A stretch of 64,000 bases of DNA from Amorphophallus konjac. Its lineage: Eukaryota > Streptophyta > Magnoliopsida > Alismatales > Araceae. Location of the stretch: contig CM040126.1 in NCBI GenBank assembly GCA_022559845.1, positions 50,338,458 to 50,402,457 on the forward strand, given 5' to 3'. A program made the translations under genes and the position numbers. Each line of letters opens with the position of its first letter. The stretch's first letter is position 1. Positions 22,301 through 34,300 of the stretch are shown piece by piece. The notes beneath the pieces are model-generated. The model did not search any database, had not been told where the DNA came from, and was given only the letters and a program-made list of their open reading frames with translations.

Positions 22301-25300
22301 TTAAGCACAAAGATTTAGTATACTTGGGCTTACTCTTCCAACAGCGTATTGCAATTGGGAGTCAGAATATGTCCCAATCCTCATTCTATAATTGTTCATC
22401 TATAAAGATAAAGTAATAGATTAACATAACTACTTAAATAAATTATATACATCTTATTGATAAAATCAATAAAGGCCAACCTCTATTTCGGCCTGAAGTC
22501 TCTTTTTTGGTATCCTCGATAAGCGACCAATGACTTTTAAAGTGTCTCGAAGCACCTCGCTATCAACATTTGCATTAGCATTGTACATAAATCGAGGGTT
22601 GGGGAAATAACCTGCATTTGTGTATAGTTAACTAAATGTTAGATATAAATCAACCTAAAGGATAATGTATCAATACAATTAATCACTTATCAGCTGTATG
22701 CAAGTCATGGTATAATGTGTTGTCCCATCTGTGGTCAACAATGCGAGAGGGGGCGGTTTGGCTTCTTCGGGCGCGGGCGCGGTCAACCCGCTAAGGCAGC
22801 GCCTTTTGCGCCGTGCTTCATGCGGTGGAGGAGAAAGGCTGGCGGCTTTGGGTGGCCAGAGCGGCAGGTCGGCAAGGTGGCGAACGCGTGGCCTCACACG
22901 AGAGGCCAGTAGCTGGCGGGCGAACGGAGCAACATGGCGGGCGTTGGCTGGCTTCAAGCGGCAGGAAGAAAGAGATGGCGGGCGCCGGCCTTCGCACGCG
23001 GGAGAGAGAGAGAAAGAGGAAAGAGAGGCGGCCAGCCAACCCTTCGTCACCCTTTGCGGCTTTCTCATGGACGTGGGCGAATGAGCTTCAGTCGACTCAT
23101 GCATGCGACGGTCTACGCGGTGCGGAAGAGAGAAAGGCATAGAAAAAAAAGGATGGTCGGCCTTGGTTTTCAATAAAAGAGGGAAGAGAAATAAAAGCAG
23201 TGTTCACATATAATAGTGTTTGGCTTGGGGCCTATATAAGGAGGACATGGAGAGTGGATCTGAGCTATCTTCTCCCTCTCTATTATGCACTCACGTAGAT
23301 AGCTCCTTCTCCTCTCCCCCTCTCTTACGTAGATAGGAAGCCTTTCCCTTTCATTTTTAGTGTTAGGATTAGACTCTTCCTCTCTATCTTCCCATCTCTT
23401 GTCATTTCCTTTATTGTAATTTATTTTTGTTGTTGTAATTTTCATACAGTTGTAAGTTGATTTTAATTCATGTTTAATTTCAATAGTGTTGTTATTTTCC
23501 GTTTTACTTAGCACAATTTCCCTCCATCTCTCTAATGTTCTTCCACCATTCTTTATCATTCACCCTCTAAACTTCTTCCAAAGACGGTCAAGAGAAGCGG
23601 TTCCGATCCGGTCGAGTGTACGCAGTCGTTCCCGACGACTCGTAAATCAAAGGCTCGAGGAGACGACGCCGTTATCATACCACAGCCGCACCAACTATCT
23701 CAACTTCATCTATTTCATTTCGCATTTAATTTTGTTAGATTAGATAGGTTTATTTCATGTTCTTTAAATTATGAAAATCAAAAACATTCATCTATTTTGC
23801 TTTAAATAGGCATAATGTTGCATTAAGACAATCAAAAATAAATGGTTGTAAGTACAATGGAAAAAATGCAATGAAACATAATTGAGCTTCAAATTATGTT
23901 GAATTGAGATAATTAGACAGAAGTCCCAAATTTAAACAGCTAATTAGGGTTTAATTTGGAGTTTTACCCCAATCACCCTTCATTAAATGCAATTAGCAGC
24001 ATCCTCCCGTCCTAAATTATTCAATGAAGTCTAATTGAGCTTCAATTGACCCTAACTAAATTTAATTAGGCAAAGTCCCAAATTTAAATAGTTTATTAGG
24101 ACTTAATTTGAAGTTTTACCTTAATCACCCTTCATTAAATGTAATTAGCAGCATGCTCTCATCTTAAATTATTCAATGAAGTTTAATTGCGCTTCAATTG
24201 ATCCTAACTAAACTTAATTAGATAAAAATCTCAAATTTAAATAGTTAATTAGGACTTAATTTAGAGTTTTACCCTAACCACCCTTCATTAAATGCAATTA
24301 GTAGCATGTTCTCACCCTAAATTATTCAATGAAGCTTAATTGAGCTTCAATTGACCCTAACTAAACCTAATTCGACAAAAGCCCGAAATTTAAATAGCTA
24401 ATTAGGGTTTAATTGTGAGTTTTACCCTAATCACCCTTCATTAAATGCAATTAGCAGTTTACTCTCACTCTAAATTATTCAATGAAGTTTAATTGAGCTT
24501 CAATTGACCCTAATTGATCCTAATTGACCCTAATTAAACATAATTAGACAGAAGTTCCAAATTTAAATAGTTAATTAGGGTTTAATTTGGAATTTTAACA
24601 TATTTCACATATGAAAATTAATATATTTAAGGGAACCTTACCTACAACAGAAAAAACTATCAAACCAACAAAAAAAAATAAAAACTTACAAGATCTATTA
24701 GCCTCACTTTGATATATGGTTAGTCTTGGGTTAGTCATAGTTTAGCCTAGGTTTAACTATTTTTGAAGTCCAAATTGCTTTGATACTTAAACCTGGACTA
24801 AACCGGGAGGATGAGTATTAAACCCGGAGTAACCCTGGACTTCGAAATCCACCTCCAGAGGTGGATTTCGAAGGGTTAACCCAACAATAAATGCGCAATA
24901 AATGCACCCTCTCTCTCTCTCTCAATATTTTACTTATAAATATTATTGGGTTAACCCACTAACTACCAAATCACAATAGATTCAAATTAGGTTAGCCCAC
25001 CTACTTATTTTCGGGTTAATACTCTTGCTATGAAATCAAAAATAGGCTAACTATGGACTAACCTAATTAGTTTAATTTAACCCAAATTCCCTACCAAAGT
25101 GAGGCTTAGGAATGGGAGCCAAGAAAACTCTTTGGCCGCGGCTACACGCTGCAAACTCCAACAAACGGTAGCGGCCATGGATGGCAGTTTCGGCCGGAAC
25201 CGAAACGTTTCGGTTTCGGACCGAAACGATCCGATACTCCTGGCCGAAACCGGGCCGAAACCAAAACCCTCAAAGTGCGCAAAAAATATTAATTTAATTG

Positions 25301-28300
25301 GTTTCGGACCGAAACCGAAACGATTTCGGTTTCGGACCCGGCCGAAACCGACTCGAAACCGACACTGCCATCTATGGCGGCGGCGGCAGCAAACCCTTCC
25401 CCTGGATGAGGCTCCACCTGCTGCAGCAAGAGACTTCTCCCTCAGATCTGAGAATCTGAGGGATAATAGAAGTGAATTCCCCTCTAAGGGGAGTTCACGT
25501 CTGGTTTTGGCCGAAACCGAGTAGTTTCGGGCCGAAACGGGTAAGTTTCGGGCGAAACCGGTATCGTTTTTGCCGAAATCATTAATTTTTTTTTTTTTAA
25601 GTTTCGGACCTGTTATAGTGAGAAGGTCCGAAATCGTTTCGGTATGGGCCGAAACCGATACGTTTCAGCCGAAACGTATCGGTTTCGGCCGATATTGCCA
25701 CCCTTGATTCACAAAACTCCTTTGTTTTTGTTTTGATGGGGGACTAGTATGCATCACACCAACTTGGTGTGAAGTTGTACAGTGATCTTTTGGGAACACA
25801 TTGACTATACTTGTACACCCCCTTTTTTTACATTCAATACAATTTGTGGTACCATCCACCTTCCAAAAAAAAGAGCAAAATGCACTTTAATTATGTGAAT
25901 TTGGCAAAGGACCTAAATTTTAGAAACTTAGTTACCAGACACAATTATATTTAATTGGCTACTGTTGTATTAAATTAAAATTTGATTGTGTTTATTAAAT
26001 AATTGGGGCTCCAATTGAGTAGTGGGGCTGTAAATGGCCAAGACTCTTTAAAATTTTCAGTTGAAGTTGATTAAAATTTCAATTGTATGAAATTAAAATT
26101 TGATTTGGGGTTTGGATTGGCTGATTCCGGACGGATTATTGAGAACCGGAGTCTTATCCCCCCAAAGTTGGATCGCCACCTGGTGATTCCGAATCGAATT
26201 GGCCAGTTCTGCAATCCATGATATTGGTGATTGTCTACTTATGCTACCCAAGCTTGGTTGTGGGATAGCACTTAGTATGGATTGAGTACGATGATCCCTT
26301 ACTTTTATGGAAGCATGAACTGTAAAATGAAATTATTTTGCATTCGGAGCGAGATTGTTACTGATCAAATGCAGACTAAACTATGGTTATCCATCTCTTT
26401 GACATGCTTCATAAGGGGCATTGAGAGGCTTTTCTTCACATGATTATAGTTTTGCCTGAAAAAGATACAAGTTGACATAAAAAATAGAAGTTGGAAGTTC
26501 ACACCTAGAGTCACCTGCCCTGAAAGAGACTTATGTCCATTTTTCAACAGAATATGTCATTTAGAATCTGTTTCTTCACATTATTTCCTAGGAAATTGGT
26601 GCTATATTTGCATTTGGTTCTTCGGAACTGCTGGTCTCGTTTTCCTGTGCAAATTCATCCCAAGTAGTTTTATTTGCAAAATATGCTTTCAAATGTTTGT
26701 TTCCTGTTCTGATCCATGCTAACCTTTTCATCTCATCTGGCTGTTTTTGTCCTGTTCCCCAGGTTTGGTTTTTGCAAAATTGAGTAATATTGGAAAAAAC
26801 ACTTTGAAGACTGATATCATCCACTACTTTGAAGGCTGTGACTTGAATGTAGATGATCTTAAAGTTGCTTACAACCAGATTTACAATCCAGTTGGCATGT
26901 CTGCTCTCTCTCTCTCTCTCAATAGTACATTTCAAAAATGTTACTTTGTTTATCTAAATTTATGTGTCGGAAGTAAAATCAATACAGAAGACAAATAACA
27001 GTGGACGACAAGTAACAGTGAACAAAAGGCAGGTTTTTGGGTATGGTTAGATGTTGTGTGTAGTTTTCAAGCATTGATGCACTAAGGCTGTACATTAATG
27101 AGGGTGACAATAATAGGTGGACATTGTATGGGAGTGATTGATACTTAATATTATATGACAGGTAGGACGCAGGATATTCTGCCGTTACAACAGGCAGCAT
27201 CTTGTCTTTGGAAATACATTCTCCAAGCTTGTGAGATATTGCCTGCAGGTACTTAGTGAGATTAGGTGATGGACGGAAGATCAGATATTGGCAGGCTCAG
27301 TTGTGGAAATAAAACACCGGCTTGAGATCTTCCTGTCCCTTTAATAATCTGTAGTTGTGGATCCAAGTGTGCTTGTGGTAGAGTGATGATGGCAGAAAGA
27401 AGGGGGCAGTGGAGTCCCAAACTCAGGAGGAAATTTCCAAAATTGGGAGATTAAGAAATTAGGAGAAGTATTGCTCATACTGCAGGGTTCGCAACAATAG
27501 AAGTGGAGGTCACAGAGCTGTGGCAGTTTCACAATAAGATCTGTCCACCAGATGATGGCTGATGGGGTTTAGGTTCTGCATCATGCACCCTGCATAGTAG
27601 ACAAGATCCTTGTGGAAGGTCAATGGGGTGTTTGGTTACACTTTTTAACCTCTTTTTTCTTTCAAAACAAACATTAAGAACAAAATCTCCACTCAAACAT
27701 GTTTGGCAAGAGTTTGTCTATTTTTTAAGATGCCTTCTCACCCTTTTGTTAACTTACCTCAAAAGAAAAACAAGTCAATCCTTGTTTTTTTCTTTTTTTT
27801 TTCTGGAAGCACATGTCACGATTCTCCCCCTTCCCCTCCTTGGCTAACCCCCGCCACTGGTCACATCAGCCGCCCTGCCTCCCTCCGTTGCTCCTGCTAG
27901 CCATGCTGGCATTGCTTAGCTGGTTCGCTCTGGGAACATTTTTTCTCCATGCATAAAAACAATATCTTTTTTATATGTATGGGAATATAGGGGAGTATGC
28001 ATGGCATTGAGCAGGAATGAATCCTTAGAACATTATATACATTCATCAAGTTTTATGGGTTCGTGTGTTGGACCTTTCCTCACTGACCTCGATCAATGTT
28101 AACTACATCAGTTGGACGGTCAAATATCCTTGATTAACTGCTCATAGGATGCAATCAAAATCAAACCATGATAACGTAGATACACCATTCACACAATCTT
28201 CGCAAGCACATTTACCGGTCCATAATGGGTTTAAGATTGTTTCAAAGCATTTTAAATTGATTTGGGTTGATTTAGGGTACCTTTGGGCCATAGGGGTATT

Positions 28301-31300
28301 TTAATAATTTTACATGTTTAGGGGGTTTAAAGAAAGAAAGAAAGGCGTATGATCGAGTATGATTGGACGGTCAAATATGTAGATACACCATTAACACATA
28401 GGGGTTTAAAGAAACCAAGAACATTTGCCGGTCCATAATGGGTTTAAAATTGTTTCAAAGCATTTTAAATTGATTTGGGTTGATTTAGGGTACCTTTGGG
28501 CCATAAGGGTATTTTAATAATTTAGAGAAGGCGTATGATCGAGTACCGAGAGAATTGATTTGGTGGACATAAAGGAAGAAAGGAATCTCTCAATGATATG
28601 TTGATTTGATTAAGGATATGTATGACGGTGCTATTACTAGTGTTCGAACTATTGCTGGAGAGACTGGTGAATTTTTAGTTTCTATAGGTTTGCATCAAGG
28701 TTCTGCACTAAGTCCGTATCTCTTTGCCTTAGTTATGGATGAAGTAACAAAACAATTGCATGAGGATATCCCCTGGTGTATGTTATTTGCAGATGATATT
28801 GTCTTAATTGATGAGAGTATTGATGCTTTAAATGCTAAGTTAGAGCGTTGCAGACTTACCTTGGAGTCTAAAAGTTTTAAAATTAGTAGGAGTAAGTCAG
28901 AGTTTATGCATTATAATTTTAGTAATGGGAGAGTGGTACAGGAAGACATGGTTCAAATTGATGGGCATAACATTCCGAAAAGTAGTAGCTTTCGATATTT
29001 AGGGTCTATCATACAAAAGAATGGGGAGATTTGTGACGACGTTACACATAGGATTAAGGCAGGCTAGTTAAGAATTTAAGATGAAGAAGCCAATCAGGAG
29101 TTCTCTGTGATCGTCGTATGCCTGTGAAACTCAAAGGGAGGTTTTATAGAACGGCTGTGAGACCTGCTTTATTATATGATACCGAGTGTTGGACAGTACG
29201 AAAGGAACACATTCACAAAATGTGTGTAGTAGAGATGAGGATGTTGAGATGGATGTGTGACAAGATTAAGAAAGACAAGATTAGGAATGAGCGCATCCGT
29301 AAGGACTTAGGGAGAGTCCCAATTGATAGTAAAACGAGAGAAAATAGACTCGGATGGTTTAGTCATGTGCTTCGTCGCCCTAACTCAACGCCGGTTAGAA
29401 GATGTGACCGAATCTTAGTGGATGCTAGTAAAAGAGCTCGAGGAAGGCCTAAAATGAGATGGTACGATGTTATTAGGAAGGACATTAGTTTCTTGGGTTT
29501 AAATATGAATATTGCGATAGAAATCTTGACGGAATAGGATTCATGTAGCCGGCCCCAAATAATTGGGATAAGGCTCTGATGATGATGATATGTTTAGGGG
29601 GTTTAAGGGTCATGTTAGGGTTCGAGGTGTGTTTTAATGACTCTAGCAGATTTTAAAACCCTAGGGTATGTTTTTGGGCAATTCTGGACATTTTGCATCT
29701 TAGGGGCATTTTTGTCATTTTAGGGGTATTTAGGGTTCAAGGTTCATTTTAAGGTTTAAGGTGTATTTTAATGGTTCTGGTAGGTTTTATAACTCTAAAG
29801 CATGTTTTTAGGCAATTCTGAGCAGGTGAGCATTTTACATCTTAGGTTTATTTTATTCATTTAAGGGGTATCTAGGGTTTGGAGGGGTGTTTTAAGGATT
29901 GGACATTTTTAAATTTTTGGGACGTGAAGGATATTTTGGTAATTTTGAACGTCTTTTTAAGGTTCCAAGGTATCTTAGGTGTTCTAGGCAAGGTTTGATG
30001 TACCGATCGAACCGGCCGTCACGGCCTGGTATGGTACGGTATGATGGCATGTCACCGTGTGCCGAGAATTAAGAAGGAAAAAATTGTATGACTCAGAAAT
30101 ATCTATTATAAATAAAACTAACATAAACTTCATTCAAATAGATTAGCTCATTTAGTTAGAGTGTTGAGTTATACCCGTGAGGTTGCGGGTTTGAAACTTG
30201 CATGGGTCATTTTTTTATTATTTTTCATTATTTTTTCTAATCTTGAAAAAAAAATCTTCACTTAATGGAAAAGATTTGCTCACTTCTAAATTTTGATTAA
30301 CTATTTTAATGACTTTTTAAACATGATTTTTAGATAACTATGATATATTTAATTAATAGAATTTAATAAAATAATTTAAAATAAATAAAAATAAATGATT
30401 TGCAGATAAATAGTGTTGGGATATGTGACGTTTAAATTATTTTTATTAGGTTTTATTAATTAAATATATTATAATTATATAACAATTATGTTTAAAAAGA
30501 GTCATTAAGATTGTTAATTAAAATTAAAAGTGAGAAAATCGTTTAAATAAAAATAATTTAAAAATAAATAAATAAAAATGAGTTAAAGATGAACAGTGTT
30601 GGGATATGTGCTGTTTAAATTATTTTTATTACATTTTACTAATTAAATATATTATAATTGTCTAAAAATTATGTTTAAAAAGAGTCATTAAGGTTGCTAA
30701 TTAAAATTTAAAAGTGAGAAAATCGTTTAAAAAGATTAAGAAAAAATAAAAAAAAATGACGCATGTCAGTTTTGAAGTTGCGACCTCACATATATAACCC
30801 AACAATCCTCACCAACTAAGCTAATAAGTCACATTGTTATAAAATATAAAACGCTATATTTAAATAGATATATGTACCAGGCCACTTGCATCCCACGCAC
30901 CGGCCGTACCAGTCGCACGGTGGTACGGTCCGGCATGTGCCGTACATAGCGTATTGGACTGGTATGTAAAACCATGGTTCTAGGTTATTTTTATAAGTTT
31001 TAGGTTTTTTGGTGATTTTTTATTGTTTGAAGGTTATTTTGGTAATTTGGACAACTTACCATTTTTTTGGGGTTTTTGGTGATTTTTGAAAATTTATATG
31101 GTTTTGACTTTTGAGGATATTTTGGTAATTTTAGATGACGAGTGGGTTTCGATTAAGGTTTAGACATAGCAGAGGGGTATTTTGGAAATTTTGGATCATG
31201 TTACATTTTTGTGAATTTTCATGATTTTTGAGGATTTTTATCACATCGGAGGTATTTTGGTAATTTTGGGTGAAGGTAGGGTCTGGGTTAAGGTTTGGGT

Positions 31301-34300
31301 GATGTTGGAAGGGTATTTTGAGTATTTTACATATAAGACCAGCATTAAATAAAAACTTAACTCTTTATTCATCATTTATGGAGAATTACATGAAAATTAG
31401 GCTGAATCGGCGAAATCCATGGAAAGGTTAGTCACATTGACTAATTCGGCCTAATTGGATCAAATAGACTGAAAGGTTCTGGCCATTACGCTTAATGGTC
31501 TGACCCAATTGAGTCTAATTGGGCATTTGGATGCAATGGTCCGAGCCAATTGGGCCTATTTGGACATTTGGATCTAATGGTCTGAGCCATTTGGATCTAT
31601 TTGGGCATTTGGATCCAATGGTCCTAGCCACTTGGATCTATTTGGGCATTTGGATCCAATGGTCCTAGCCACTTGGATCTATTTGGGCATTTGGGTCAAA
31701 TGGTCTGATCTATTTGGGCGTTTGGGCCCAATGGTATGAGCCACTTGAATCTATTTAGGTATTTAGACATAATGGTCCGAGCCACATGCAATGGTCCGAG
31801 CCAATTGGGCCTATTTGGACATTTGGATCTAATGGTCTGAGCCATTTGGTTCTATTTGGGCATTTGGATCCAATGGTCCTAGCCACTTGGATCTATTTGG
31901 GCATTTGGGTCAAATGGTCTGATCTATTTGGGCGTTTGGGCCCAATGGTATGAGCCACTTGAATCTATTTAGGTATTTAGACATAATGGTCCGAGCCACA
32001 TGACCATAATGGCTTACGTGGTTTGAGCCACATGGGCCGTAGATTAAACTTGGTCCTAGTGGGCCATGACTCTCACCTGAGTAGAGAGAGCAGCAGAGCC
32101 TCTAGAGTCCAACCTTGCTAGGACTTCTCCTCCAAATGGGGACCCCATAGGGGGTACTTATAGACTCTCGGGAGGGGGGGTGGAAATTTGCATGCACACC
32201 CTCCCGTCAGGTTGTTTTCAATGTAAATAGAGATCTGGCCTTTTATAGAAAAAAGAGATAAAATAAGTTCTCATCTTTTCTCTCTCCTTCCATGCCCATC
32301 AGGGCATTTTCAAGTGAGGGATTTCTGAAAATTTTCAGATAAATCCATAGAAATTGCATTTTCTCCCTTTTTTTCTGTTTCAAGGCCAATCATCCTGTTT
32401 TATATGGTGGGAAAGAGAGGGCACAGGACAGAGAGAGAGAGTAAGTAGGAGAGAGAAAGATCAGAGACTCTTCCTATTTTTTAGAAATGCATTTTTATGT
32501 AAAGTCCCTCTGTAAAAATATTCTTTTTCTATTTTCTCTTTCTTCCAGACTCATCAGACCATTTCTAAGTGAGAGAAGACTTCTGAAATTTTTTATATAA
32601 ACCCATGTGCATTTTCTTTTCTTTTTCTTATCCAAGGGCCAATCGGGCCCATTTTTGAGGAGGGAACGTAGGAGAGAGAAGGGTAGCCTCCCTCCTATTT
32701 TTTAGATTGCATTTTTATGTGAAAACCCTCAATAAAATATTCTTTTTCGATTTCTTTCTCTTCTAGACCCATCGGACCATTTCTAAGTATGAGAGGGATC
32801 CCCAAAAATTTCATAGTGACCCCTAAAACAACAAACACACTCCCTTTTTTTTCTGCTTAAGAGGCTATCTCCTCAGATAGAGGAGAGAAAGCTGGCAGGA
32901 GAGAGAATCTGCAGGACAGGGGAGAGAGAGGCCACGGGTGAGAGAAAGGGGCCATCGGGCACTCTCTTTTTCTCCTATTTTTTCCTTAAATAAATAAATA
33001 TATATATATATATATATTCCATAAATAAAGGGGAGAGAGTCTGGGTAAGAGAGGGAAACGCCGTGGGTGAGAGAAAAGAGGCATCAGGCTCTTTCTCTTC
33101 TTCTCCTCTTTTGTATTTCTGTAAATAAAGGAGAGAGTCTGGGTGAGAAAAAAAAGGACCGTGGGACAGAGAGAGTGCCGTCGGGCTCTCTCTTCCTCTC
33201 TTCCTCTCTTCCCTTTTTTTTTTGGAAGGTGGTATTAACCACATTTCATTAAAGTGAAAAGGGTTACAGCTCCAAAGAAACAACAGAAAAAGCAAAAGTT
33301 CTACCAAGGGGGTAGTACAACTACCATTCTCTCACCCAAATTACAGGGGGCATTGTTTCCACCCTAGTAATCTGAAAAGGAGAGGTGATTGGTGATAAGA
33401 TATCCCTCTCACTGTGAAGTGCCAGTCCATCAAGCCATTAATGCAGTTCTGAATGATATTGGACAGGTGCTTGAACTCCTCTCTAAAAATTCTATTATTC
33501 CTTTCCCTCCGGATGGCCCAGAGCATGGCTGGGAAGCACATACCCCATAGGTCCTTCTCTTCCTTGAAAGGATTAAGAAGCCTCCATTCTGCGCACCATT
33601 CTTCTCTTCCTCTCTTCTCTTTTCCTTTTATATATATTTTTTTCTTTCAGATAAACAAAGGAGAGAGAGATTCCTTTTTTTCTATTTTCTTTTTGCTGGA
33701 TTCTCTCTCTCTCTTTTTCCAGTTCAACACCCGCCTATGTAATATTTGGATACAACTACTCGGACTTGGAGGTTCTTACTAGTGCGGATCCATGAGTATT
33801 ACTTTGTAAGAAACAATAATACAGATGTAATAGATCTGCACATGCATTAGAACTTCTGATGCTTATTGGTTTTTGTCACAAAGGAGACATCTTCTCTAAC
33901 GGGCTTATAAATACATCCCTGCACTATAAACACCTACTCCAAAAGGTTCTGTTCACAAAGGCAAGTAAACGGAAGGAAAAATGTTCTTTCTACGAACCAA
34001 TAAGAAGATGATAGCTCTCCTTTCAAACAGATTCATTGGGGTATGTAACTATTTGGAGGGTTTATTTGAAGTTAGTGAGTGAAAACATTTCTTAAAAACG
34101 TGTTTGCCAAACAACCCTACAAATTATGTTAATGTTGCCAAACAGGTGCCAGGCAAGTTACATCATTTTTAAAAATTAAGTCATAAAGTGAGATGAAACA
34201 ACTTTTGAGATAGAAATAGTTCGTAGAAACTGGTAGATAAGTTTTAAAAAAAAAACGGGGAGGGGGGACCGGGTATTGAACCCGGGACCTCCCCCTTGTA

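Larger units (their letters stand above)
29989..30976. mobile_element. 988-bp foldback element with tRNA-like sequence in both arms
   Basis: Flanked by the 8-bp direct repeat GTTCTAGG (29981-29988, 30977-30984). The left end CAAGGTTTGATGTACCGATC resembles the inverse of the right end (CCATGGTTTTACATACCAGTC with one base offset). The AT-rich part of the left arm (about 30260-30385) is the inverse of 30600-30735. A 183-bp segment of the right arm is tandemly duplicated (starts 30411 and 30594). The 8-bp duplication suggests hAT-type mobilisation. Confidence 0.75.

Noticed and set aside
22679..23176. Several overlapping frames in GC-rich DNA
   Set aside because: Open on both strands because of high GC; no shared motif; the segment fits an LTR U3 better.
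27620..27960. Possible MITE starting GGGGTGTTTGG
   Set aside because: No inverted partner and no TTA or other duplication could be found downstream.
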